From: Lunularia cruciata
Taxonomy: Eukaryota; Streptophyta; Marchantiopsida; Lunulariales; Lunulariaceae
Assembly (NCBI GenBank): GCA_948567375.1
Contig: OX419758.1
Location: 10,607,001-10,671,000, forward strand
Direction: 5' to 3'
DNA: 64,000 nt
Part shown: in pieces, positions 12,706 to 22,953 of the stretch
How positions within the stretch are numbered: the stretch's first letter is position 1
Layout: each line of letters begins with the position of its first letter
Notes under the pieces: model-generated
What the model saw: the letters and a program-made list of their open reading frames with translations, nothing else
The model's database searches: none
What the model was told of the DNA's origin: nothing
Program-made: the position numbers and the translations under genes

Positions 12706-13437
12706 TGCAATACCAATACTAGACACAAGATCTAGAGATAAAATTTGGATTGGTAACATCTATAAGAATGTTATACATGAGGGACTAAGTAGATAAGCTA
12801 GAGGTATCACCTAAAAAGTATTTCTACTAATAGGCCAAAAATTGAAACATACTTATAAACTTTAGAATCAATAGCTAGGCATATGATCTAGAGGTGAAAC
12901 TTGAGGAGGTGACATTTGGAAGGATGTTACACATGGTGGAGAATGTAGATCAGATATAGATATCACCAAAAGAGAACTTGTACTAATAAGGCAGAAGTTG
13001 AAAATAGCCTAAAGACTTTAAAGCCATTTTTGGAGGCCTAAACTGATGAATTAGGCCTCAAAAATAGAAACATACTCCCCTCCCTTCAAGATAAAAGGCT
13101 TGTCTTCTCCCCTCCATGATTCATCTTATCAAAAGCTTTCCAATGTACCTTACCCATGCAATTTTGAGCTTCTTACAAGAAGATTCCCTTTGGTCAAACC
13201 CATTTGACCAACTAGATAGGACAATGACTAACATGTCACCCATCCAAACAACTAATCCAAGGATAGAGCTCATTGATAGTTCACCAATCCATGTATCTGA
13301 TCCAAGGATGGAGCTTCCTTTGAGGGGATCCTCTTTGCTATATAATAAAGAGTAGGTGCTCCTTTGGGGCATCGAAGGATTGAGTGTGAAATTTGTGCTT
13401 TCTCTCTTGAAGAGTTTCTTGTCCTCAGAGTATTACA
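12706..13437 (+). mobile_element. 3' LTR of chromovirus C4
   Basis: This 732-bp block begins TGCAATACCAATACTAG after a purine tract and ends CAGAGTATTACA. It aligns end to end with the family C LTRs at 22954-23692 (reverse), 27480-28228 and 41741-42481 (reverse). A TATATAATAAAG box lies near 13340. It is more diverged than the solo copies, fitting an older age. Confidence 0.8.
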
Positions 13438-14543
13438 CCAATGAACTTTACCAACTACTTGCGCAATGCTTTGATAGCTCCTGGTAGTTTCTTTTGGTAT
13501 GACTCTTATTGTCACACCACATGCACCCATAAGGCTGCCTCCTATCTCCACCTATTCTTGTAGCACTAGTCCCACTTTGCAGCTGGTCAACCTTTGTAGT
13601 TAGAATCTTCAACCCTTCCATCAATCATGAAATTTTGTCAATGGTTCCATCTATGACCACCTTGATTGCCTATTGTTCCATCTTCTCTTTGTTGGATCCA
13701 ACAGGATTGCTCCAAACACGTGCCTTGGATATCGCTTCCTCATCCAACTCTCATTGTCTCCTCCAATGGCTCACCCAAATAATAGCCTCCTCAATCTTCT
13801 TCCACTCAATAGTTCCTAGATGCTCAAGTTGAAGTTAGTCAAGTGCATACTCCAACTCATCTTGTAGACAGCTATCTACAGCTCGTAGAAAATAGTGAGA
13901 CCTTTGTAACTGAAGTGCTTCAACGTCATAGTTAGACAGCTGACCTGGCCTTTTATTAAACTCCCTTAAGAGATCTTGTGGCCCCTTGCTCTTATCATTC
14001 ATCTCATCCAAGAACATGGCTTGGGTGACTCGATCCGCATCCTATAGCAAAAACTTCTCCTTCATCATTCGTGAGAACTCCTCCCATGTTGTGGCCAATT
14101 CAACTATACTTTTAACAACCTTTCTGATTTTGAGCTCCACCAATCTAGGAAATCTTGTGATGGTAACCTTCTCATCCAGGTCATGAAGTTTAACTTCCCT
14201 CCAATAGATCTTCAAATATTTTGTCACATCCTTACCATCAAACTCATCTTGATGCTCCACCACTGCACGTAGACATTTTGTGACTTGGGAGGACTGCACC
14301 TTCATTTTGTCTCTTTCTTCATCTTGATCCTTCATGGCTTTCATGGCTGCCATGACTATCATTGAAATTTCTTGCTCCCTTGACATAGCTGCAGATGAAG
14401 ATTCTGGTGCCATCTTTTCCTCAGCTCAAATTTCTACTAATGCTTGACTCAGCTCCAATCTGCTCCTAACACCTCCCTCGCTCCAATGAGCTCCTAATGC
14501 CTAAGCACAAGCCTCAAGAGTCCCCAGCATGGTTGCCACTTAT
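13438..14543 (-). mobile_element. Gag fragment of a minus-strand LTR element
   Basis: Two long minus-strand stretches (14413-14042 and 14017-13835) read as a charged, helical Gag capsid-like protein, with features such as TTWEEFSRMMKEKF. A candidate LTR edge (TGTTGTGAGGATTATTGGG on the plus strand at about 14544) lies on the upstream side. Its downstream side is cut by the 3' LTR of C4. This is a broken fossil; the family is not resolved. Confidence 0.6.
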
Positions 14544-15269
14544 GTTGTGAGGATTATTGGGTCTTGAGAATGCACCGGGCACTTGGCTGCTCGTGCTTAG
14601 ACTGCTATGTTTGTCAATGACTCAAAACTTCTTGTAATCAGACCATGTCTCTACTCTTGCCTGGATGGCAATCTTCTTCTTGCTGGAGCAGCTTGGCTAC
14701 AACTACTCTTGAGCGTAGGCTCTTCTTAATGGTTCCTTGTGTTGAGTTTCATTGGGATAATCTTGATCTTCAAGTTTCACTAGCTAATGTTCAGTTCTGT
14801 TAATATTGGGTTTGTATTTTAAGGGGAGGGTGGATTTTGTCTAACAGGTCCCAAGTCCTATGCCCAGTTTCAGATCAATGCAACCAGGTCAGTGATAGGA
14901 TCTGTTTGTGTAATTGGACTGGGAGCTCCAAGAATGGAGGTCCCTTCTCTTGACACTTATCACAAAATACAATGGACTCATTTGCTCACAAATTGCCACA
15001 TAGCATTCATCACAATAAAAAGCTTCACAGTTTATAAACCCACTTTGGGAATGTCAAACAGCTTGAGACTATATAATGACCACACCAGAGTTTCACCAAC
15101 TGTTCAAGCAAGGAAAGAAATAAATTAACTCAAGCTAGTTCTAATCCCTATTCCTTACAACTCTTCATCTCTTTATTCTTTCGCAACTCCCTTTGAGTTT
15201 TCCTTGCAAACTTTTCACTGTTCTCCTTCCCGTCTTGTAACAGCCCAAGCAACTCTTTTGAAGCACTTC

Positions 15270-15485
15270 TTCTCTTCTCTGTCTTGTCACAGCCAAGGCA
15301 AAACTCACTCTCTAAATTTTCTGCCCTTCTTTATCCTATCACAATCAAGGCAAAACTCACTCTCAAAATTTTTTGCCCTTCTCTATCCTGTCACAATCAA
15401 GGCAAAACTCACTCTTGAAATTTTCTGCCCTTCTCTATCTTCTCACAGTCAAGGCAAAACTCACTCTCAAAATTTTCTGCCCTTG
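15270..15485. repeat. 52-bp tandem repeat, about four units
   Basis: The phrase AAGGCAAAACTCACTCT recurs at 15295, 15347, 15399 and 15451, a strict 52-bp period. Each unit continues with a TTTTCTGCCCTTCT tract. Further degenerate units may continue to about 15650. Confidence 0.85.
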
Positions 15486-16169
15486 TCTTTGTCCCTATTC
15501 AGTCTAGATCAAAACTCTGTTCAGTCCAAATCAAACTAACTTTGAAAATTCTTCTCTTCCTCTTACTTCTCCGTCTAGGCAAACTCAATTTCAAATTTTC
15601 TTCTCTTCCTCTAATTCTGCCCAAGCCAGGCCACTTCAAAAATTTATACCTTCTCTCTCTTTGTCCAGTCTAAACCTTCCTCTCAAGGGTTCCTCTATCT
15701 AGACCTCACTTTGAGACTTCTTCCTGCTTGTCACCTCTTGCACACACCTTCTTCTTGATGCTTTTTGTCATTCTCCCCAAGAAACCCTTTGGTGGTTCTT
15801 CTTGTTCCTCTATTCCCTTACTAAACTTAACTCCAGTCTTTCTTCTCAAAAATTCCCTCAGACCTCCTTCTTCCTATCACCAAAGCCACATTCCTCCTTT
15901 GAATGTTCTCTAGCCCTCTGTGCAGCCAAGCCATTCCTTTGAGATTCCTTTCTAGCCTTTCTCTTGATGCAATTCTTCTCTCTTCTTTGTCTTGCAAAAC
16001 CCTCTCAAACTTTTACTATCCTTCCAACTCCCACGCCCTTCAATGAGTCTCTCTTTCACTCCTCAATGCCCTGTCTTGTCCACTTCTCACTCAAAATTTC
16101 TATTCTCTTCCTTTGTCCTCAACCCTCCTAATCAAAACTTTCTCTCTCACTCTCTTTTTTGTCCATGCC

Positions 16170-16915
16170 TCTTCTCTCAAAGAGATTTCTCTTGCCAAAA
16201 CCCTTCAGTGCCTTCTTCAAATGATTCTCTCTCTGGTCCTATCACAATTCCAAAGCCTTTCACAAAACTCCTTTCCCCTCAAAGAGTCCTCTCTTGTAAA
16301 CCCTCCTATGCTTTGATAATTTCCCATTGGCCATGTCACAGCGCACACAAGCCCTTTGCAAAACCCTTTTCCTCTCAAAGAGTCTTCTCCTGCAAACCCT
16401 CCTGTGCTTCAATAATTTCTCACATCTCTCTCTCCTCCTGCCCAAACTTTCAATGTCTTGTTTAAATCATCTCTCTTTCTCTCTCTTGTCATAGCCTTCA
16501 CAAGCCCTTCACAAAAATATTTTCCTCTCGAAGAGTCTCTTGATCAAACCCTCCTTTCCTTCAATAATTTCCCTTTGGCCCTATCACAACCCACACAAGC
16601 CCTTCATAAACCCTTTTCCTCTCAAAGAGTCTTCTCTTGCAAGCCCTCTTGTGCTTCCATAATTTCTCAGTGTGTCTCTCTCTCCTCCTACCCAAACCTT
16701 CAATGTCTTCTTTGAATCATCTCTCTCTCTCTCCTATCACATCCTTCATAAGCCCTTCACAAAAACCTTTTCCTCTCAAAGAGTGTCCTAAAAAAACCCT
16801 CCTTTCCTTTGACAATTTCCCTCTAGCATGTAACAACCCACACAAGCCCTTCACAAAACCCTTTCCTCTCAAAGAGTCTTCCCTTACAAACCTTCCTGTG
16901 CTTTGACAATTCCTC
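16170..16915. repeat. Higher-order tandem repeat, about 248-bp period
   Basis: The anchor CTCAAAGAGTCTTCTC recurs with AAAGAG (or GAAGAG) at 16281, 16377, 16530, 16624, 16778 and 16871. Spacings alternate 96, 153, 94, 154 and 93 bp, so two related sub-units form a roughly 248-bp higher-order unit. A diverged extra anchor lies at 16178. Confidence 0.8.
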
Positions 16916-17189
16916 TGTCCAGCCCTTCAATACCCCTTCCCAAAAAAACCCATTCTTCACTTCTCTTCTTCAATATTCCTCTTCTATCCCTATTCAGGCC
17001 AAAAGGCCCTCTCTCTCAAGATAACTTCTCCCTTCACTCAATATTGCTCATTGTTATTATATCAAAAGCCCTTGGAAATTTCATGTCTTGCATCCTTTTA
17101 GAGTGCACCCTTTGGCAACTCTCCTTTGGGATTTTCCACTTGTTCTCCCCTTAGTCTTTCTTGTCACAAAATCTCCCTTTTCCTTTCTT

Positions 17190-17410
17190 CTCCTCTTTAT
17201 AGTACCATAAAATTTATGGGCGTATAGTAACATAAAATAAACCTTCGGGCTTACAGTAACAAAAAAGACCCAAGACAAGGTAACTTGAAATAACTCCCAA
17301 GAGATAGTAACATAAATAGCTTCTGAGGCAAAGCAATCATAACAAAATAAAAATTTGAGATTATTGTAACACACAAAACTTCCAAGTTCAATGTAACATA
17401 AAAAAACTCA
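17190..17410. repeat. Degenerate GTAACATAAA-type short repeats
   Basis: Variants of AGTAACATAAA or GTAACAAAA recur roughly every 25-40 bp across this stretch. The block separates the pyrimidine-rich DNA from the 41-bp array to its right. No coding function is proposed. Confidence 0.5.
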
Positions 17411-17639
17411 CACCAAATGGCACTAATGCAACACATAGATTATTTTCCCGATGACACCGTTACTTTAAGGAAGGAATGGCCCCGACCCGAGTGCCTTTGT
17501 GTACCAACACACAACACCATTGAGTGCCAGCCGGTGCCACCTAAATTTAAACATGTTGGTAGTGGCTCCCAACACCTACCAACATCTACCCTTACGGGTC
17601 GGTCGGTATCACCCAAAAAACCTATATTAATAACTACAA

Positions 17640-17885
17640 ATTCCTATAGACATTGAGCGTCACCTTGTGCCATCCAACAACTTCTACTTCACAATGGGCA
17701 AGATCGAGTGCTATCCAACGACTTTGACCCTAAATGGTGCAACTTCTTGCACCACTTAGTGACTTCAAGAGTAAATGGGACAACACCCTATGCCATCCAA
17801 TGCCTTTGAGTGTAAACAAGGTGACACCTTGCATCATCTAGCAACTTCAAGAGTGAATTGGGCCACTCTTGGTGCATACAAATGT
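17640..17885. repeat. 41-bp tandem repeat, about five units
   Basis: The anchor ACTTC or CTTTG recurs at 17680, 17721, 17762, 17803 and 17844, an exact 41-bp step. Units diverge in sequence but keep the phase, and each includes a CATCCAA or CACCTTG-like motif. 17411-17639 and 17886-18119 hold no recognised feature. Confidence 0.7.
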
Positions 17886-18119
17886 ATATAGGGCATCCTT
17901 GAGCACCTTCTTGCAATTTTATATAAGATTCAGTCATAGTCGTGGGAGCAACATACATTTTTATAAACTTGGTGTTTGTGGAAGGATATGGATATGATAA
18001 TGAATAAAATACAAGAACATTGCCTGATATGAAGAATTGAAGCATGAATACTTTATTCTGGAGAAACTCATTTAGGTATATTATCAAGGTGATGAGCAAG
18101 GGATTGTTGCATCACCCTT

Positions 18120-18755
18120 GACCTACTTTCTTCTCTACCAAGTTCTATTCCATTCAAAGGCATTTTTGAATCTATTTGAGTTTCCTTGGTAAATCTACCA
18201 TCATCTTCAGACCAAATGTATGACCTATTGGTGAAAAGTTATGTAAAATAATACACACTAAAAATCAATTTAACAAATATACATTTCTACTATTGTCTTT
18301 AAGTTGCACTCTTAGCTCAAGAAGAGAATGCCATCTAGCTTTCAATACTCCTATACAATGCTCATTTATCAACCTTGCTTTTGCCAAATATTTGTTGAAC
18401 TCTTGCTTGTCATCTAATTGAGCCTACTTGAAAATTAGGACTAGGTGATGCATGGGTATATAACCAGAATCACCTAAAAGGTACTCTTTTGCCTCAAAAC
18501 TATGATATCCTCCCTTTGGTTCAAATCATTCCACATTGATGATTTTTTCAAACAAGTAATGTCATGACATGACTTGGAATTCTTGCAAATAAACAAATCA
18601 AATCATACCTATAATAAAATCTGGCAAATCTACAAAGAAGCGAGCCAATACATTGAACAAAAGAACAAAAAAAAATTAAAAACTTACCTCTAGTGAAATA
18701 TATAATTCTCCTTTTATCATCACAAATCACTTGGCCGTTTATGGAATATGAACCC
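18120..18755 (-). pseudogene. PIF/Harbinger transposase, 3' part
   Basis: This is the carboxy-terminal part of a DDE_Tnp_4 (PIF/Harbinger) transposase, a nuclear cut-and-paste enzyme. Visible are YSINGQVICDDKRR (about 18750-18700), then the second catalytic Asp in YLLGDSGYIP (about 18490-18460), and the catalytic Glu in LINEHCIGVLKARW (about 18370-18330). A GTAAGT after IIYFTR near 18690 looks like an intron donor. In-frame stops show the gene is dead. The first catalytic Asp lies in the other half at 29395-30170. The two halves are about 10.6 kb apart because repeat A, carrying element B, inserted between the codons of KKG and SYSI. TIRs were not found. Confidence 0.8.
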
Positions 18756-19738
18756 TATGGTACCCACATTTTTCATTTTGGATTAGTTATGAAAAAGAAG
18801 TGCCTTGCTGAAACCAAATTGAAACCAATGAGGGAAAATATGTCTTTTGATCAAGCCCAAAGAAGTCAACTTTGTGTCGGAGGAAGAAAAACTTGGATCA
18901 GATGTTGAAGGAGTGCAGACCCGAAGGAGGAATGGAAGTTGTAGGTAAGGATTACTGCGGGGACTATATCTCAATGACAAAAAGTCCAAATCATGCATGT
19001 TATATCTAGTTGGAAGCATCTCTTTTAGGGCTTTACGTTGCCACCACCAAAATTGCAGAATTTAGAGGTTTATAGCAGAAGTTTCAAGCATCTGAAGTTT
19101 TGGGAGTAGATGTATAGAGTAGTTAAGTGTCTTTGGGTCTATGTTCTTCGGGTCTCTACGACTTTGGGTTAAAATCTTCTTTACCTCAGGACAAAGGTGA
19201 CTAGATCTAAGGTAGTCAGACCTCAAAGTGCAATTTAGAGGAAATGAGAGTAAGGAAAGAAGATATTTAGGATACCCATGACTTCAATTTCAATTCTGAT
19301 TGAAGATATGATAGAATTAGAAGAGAAATAATAGTAGTGAATGAACCCAAAGTGCAAGATCAGATAGTAAGTGTCTTTGGGTCAATTACATGAGCAATTA
19401 GGGGAAAGTGGGTTGCAAATTGAAGGCCTAGATAGTGTACCCATGCTTTCAATTTCAATTCTTGATGAGTATGTAGTAGAATTAGCAAAGGAATTGATAG
19501 TAGTTAGACCCAAAGTAAGAGAGGTAGGAGTGCATGTGTCTTTGGATTTGACACTTGACACTTTAGAGAAGAGTGGGTCAAGAAATAAAGAGTTAGAAAG
19601 GTCACCTATGACCTCAATTGTAATTTGTAGTGAAGAAGTGGTAGAGATACCAAACAAATTAGTAGAATCAGATGAAGAAGGAGAAGTAATAGGAAGATCA
19701 TTGGGTTTGGAAGCCAAAGTCAAAGTAGATATCAAATT
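18756..19738. mobile_element. Repeat A, copy 2, left part
   Basis: This is the left piece of an old retroelement-derived repeat that continues at 28590-29389. It is flanked by a 5-bp near-duplication (AACCC at 18751-18755, AACCT at 29390-29394) inside the Harbinger transposase. Its plus strand carries an acidic, Glu/Val-rich coding-like stretch (19371-19748) built of two to three imperfect units of about 160-166 bp (anchors at about 19279, 19439 and 19605). The ends are degenerate. The net length without element B is about 1.8 kb. Confidence 0.65.
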
Positions 19739-19743
19739 GGAGT

Positions 19744-20168
19744 TGTAACAATATGGAGTTTAGCAACAAAGTTAGTCAGGCTTACGAAGTAGCACATAAG
19801 ACAAATTAGCCTAAAATATTCCGGAAGTATCTAAGAAGCTTCTTGGGAAGCTTCCCAACTAGCTTAGCTTGCACCTCAAGTAAGTAGCTCTAGAAGGAAG
19901 CTTCTAGAAGCTTCCAACTAGCTTAGCTTGCACACCAAGTAGGCGGCTTCTAGAAGGAAGATTCTTGAGAAGCTTCCTTGTTAACTTGGCTTGCACTCTA
20001 AGAAAGTGGCTTGAGGAAGTTTCTTGAGAAGCTTCTCAAGGGCTTTGTATGCTACCCATAAATACCAAAGCCAAAGCTCATTCTAGGCATTTGGAGTTTT
20101 CCCACATTCAAGTGTCCCAATGTGAGTTTCCATTCTCTTATTTCTCTCTTTGGTCTTGGTCTTTTACA
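19744..20168 (+). repeat. 5' LTR of element B
   Basis: This 425-bp LTR begins TGTAACAATATGG and ends CTTTTACA. It contains about three imperfect copies of a roughly 55-60 bp module, each with paired GAAnnTTC blocks followed by TAGCTTAGCTTGCAC or a similar spacer. A TATA-like CATAAATA follows at 20057-20064. The primer binding site starts two bases downstream. Confidence 0.9.
19835..20064 (+). promoter_or_regulatory. Heat-shock-element array with TATA box in the LTR
   Basis: GAAnnTTC or TTCnnGAA pairs lie at 19835-19842, 19847-19854, 19897-19914 (a perfect four-block array, GAAGCTTCTAGAAGCTTC), 19948-19955, 19957-19964, 19969-19976, 20016-20023 and 20028-20035. Alternating nGAAn blocks are the binding site of heat-shock factor trimers. 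The last block is 21 bp before the TATA-like box at 20057-20064, the expected promoter geometry. Function is inferred from the motif only. Confidence 0.75.
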
Positions 20169-20169
20169 T

Positions 20170-20181
20170 TGGTATCAAAGC
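20170..20181 (+). other. Primer binding site, initiator tRNA-Met type
   Basis: TGGTATCAAAGC lies one base after the 5' LTR and differs by one base from TGGTATCAGAGC, the usual plant site complementary to the 3' end of initiator tRNA-Met. Confidence 0.85.
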
Positions 20182-22953
20182 AGGAACGAGATGGATGGAA
20201 TTTATGGACCACCAAATCCACTTCCGCCAAACCATTGGGATTTTCATGTCCAGATATTACCCAAGCACCGCTTCACACAATTCATCACCTCACACTTTGG
20301 GCAAGATTTTCTTCATATGATCACCGTGTTTGAGGAACCCTTGATACTTCCGGTTGTCACTTATGGAGAAAGGTGGACGTGTTGTATTTATGTGTTAATC
20401 AATTAGATAAATTGGGAGTAGTAGGATAGAGTAGTAGCTATGGTGGCAATACCGGATGTTATCCTTGCAATGCAGCAACAAATTGAGCACCTTACTTGAT
20501 TGTTGGATGAATGAGACCAACAACAACAAGAATATATATAGAGAGCGCCAATCCGAGATAGAAAAGATCATACTCAATTTCCAAAACCCAAGGTGTTTGA
20601 AGGCAAGAATCTTTCGAGCATAGTGGTGAATTTTGTGTTTGATTGCGAACTTTACTTTGAAGCCACTAATCTTCAAGATGAACGTAAACAGATTCTCTTG
20701 GCTTCTAGCCAATTGGATGGTGTGGCAAAAATTTGGTGGCGATTCCAAGTGGAGCGAGCTGAATGACAAATTCTTGCACCAATCTTGATATGGACAAAAT
20801 TCAAAGATGCAATATTTGGTTGATTTCAAACTATAAATGCCACCTGAGCCGCATGAGATAAATTGGCGGAGTTGAAGCAGATTGGCTCCATAAGAGGCTA
20901 CATCACACAATTTTAGAACATCATCATGCAAAGTCTAGATATACAAGAAGGAGAAGTTCTGGATCGATTGGTGTAGGGATTAAAGTCACAAATTAAATTG
21001 GAGGTGACCATGCAAGAATCACAAAACATAGAAGAAGCCATGCAATTTGTTGAGCGTTTTGATTCCTTGGTTGCAACAACTTGGTCTTGATCTTGACTTA
21101 CACCAAGCTTACCAATACAATACGTACGGGTGGAAGAACCAACACCAATGGAGATTGATGTTATCCAACAAAGACCACTTGGTGCAGTAGATAGAGAAAG
21201 ATTACAACAAAATGGAGGTTGTTTTTATTGTCACCAAGTTGGACATCACATTGTTGAATGTCCACTTAGGAATAGGCAACCTTGACAAGTTGCCCAGATG
21301 GAGTTTGTGGAAGCAAATGATCAGGGAAACAAAGAATCCCATTAGGAGATTTTGAGCCACCTATTGGGAGCTTGATTAGTTCCAATGGGATTGAAGGCTC
21401 GACCTATGCAAGTTTGTTTTACTTGCAAGGTACAATATCTAATCGGGGTTGTAGGATTTTGGTTGATTCTGGAAGTTCAGAGAATCACATGTTTATGCAA
21501 GTAGCAAAGGAATTGGCTATTTCTATCAAGCCAGTGATTGGAAGTAGTTGATGATGGTGGATGGTAGAAAGGGTTCTGCATTCCGCACCTCGCATCCTAT
21601 TACCTTCAAGATTGGGAAGGAGTATTTGTAGTATATGAGGTTTGTAGTGGCACGTCTACACAAGGATATCATTTTGGTTCTACCTTGGCTTGAACATCAC
21701 AAGGTTCAATTTGATTGGACCCGATGCCAATTTCAAGTACAACACCAAGGTAGGAATTTTTGATTAGGTTGTCTGGCACCTCTGAGTAAGACACCTAAGA
21801 ATAGTCAGTCCCAAGATAGGAAGTTTGTCGAGAAAGTAGCCATAGAGCGAACCTTGAAGGGAGTGGAGTCCCAAGATGGGAAGTTTGCCAAGAAGGCAAC
21901 CATGGAGCAAGCTTGGAAGAGAGATGAGTCCCTGGAAGGAAAGTTGGTTAGTAAGGCAGCTATAGAGCAAGCTTTGGAGGAAGATAAGTCAGTATTTGCG
22001 GTGTGGATCAAGCCGATTGCACAAGAACAATCGGAGGAAGGCCAAGAGTCTCATCAAGCATAATGGTTGATTGGATACTTAAGGAGCTTGCATACGTGTT
22101 TCCAGATGATCTGACAAAGGGATTACCCTCCGATCAAGGTATGCCCTTCAAGATCGAGTTATTGCAAGGGAGTACTCCAATGAGTAGACCGGTCTATCGG
22201 CTCTCACCAAAGGAGTTGGAGGAGTTGCAAACAACACTTATAGAGTTATTGGAGAAGGACTTCATACAACATAGTACCTCTCCTTGGGGAGCACTGGTAC
22301 TATTTGTTCCAAAGAAGGATGGAGGACTTCATTTCTATATTGATTATTGTGTGCTCAATAAGCAAACCGTGAAGAATGCATATCCCTTGCTTTGGATTGA
22401 TGACTTGCTTGATCAACTAAGTGGAGCAAGCTACTTTTCCAAGTTGGATCTTTGTAGCGGCTATTGGCAAATTCTTATTGATAGAGAGGATGTGCAAAAG
22501 ACTGCCTTTCGTACAAGGTATGGGCATTTTGAGTAGAGAGTTCTACCTTTTGGACTCATTAATGCTCCAATAATCTTCATGGATCAGATGCATTGGGTGT
22601 TGGATGGACTATTAGATCAGTCCATGGTGGTGTTCTTGGATGATATCTTAATCTATAGCCAGACAGAAGTAGAACATGTGAATCATGTTCTACTTCTGTC
22701 CTAAGACAACTATGACAATGGAAATTTTACTGCAAGAAGTCAAAGTGTACCTTTTGGCAAAAGGAGGTTACTTTCTTAGGTCATAAGATCTCATCAGAGC
22801 AGATCAAGATGGAAGAAGAGAAGATCAAGGCCATTATTGATTGGCCTACCCCAAAGGATGCTATAGAAGTACGAGCATTCAATGGATTGGCCAGTTTTTA
22901 CAAACGGTTCATCCACTATTATGCTCTTGTGGTTGCACCATTGACTAACCTCT

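Larger units (their letters stand above)
14544..17410. other. Low-complexity block, possibly a long minus-strand LTR
   Basis: From 14544 the sequence begins with TGTTG, as the inner end of a minus-strand LTR would. It continues through pyrimidine-rich, Ser/Pro/Leu-encoding low-complexity DNA holding several tandem arrays (listed separately). No intact coding frame with domain character was recognised. The plus-strand open stretches here are by-products of the TTC/TCC bias. The outer limit of any LTR is not certain. Confidence 0.35.

Noticed and set aside
15204-17154. Several Ser/Pro/Leu-rich plus-strand frames
   Set aside because: They are by-products of pyrimidine-rich tandem arrays with 52- and 248-bp periods. 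No domain is seen.
15270-17885. CRISPR-like array
   Set aside because: Units are contiguous tandem repeats without unique spacers, and the genome is eukaryotic.
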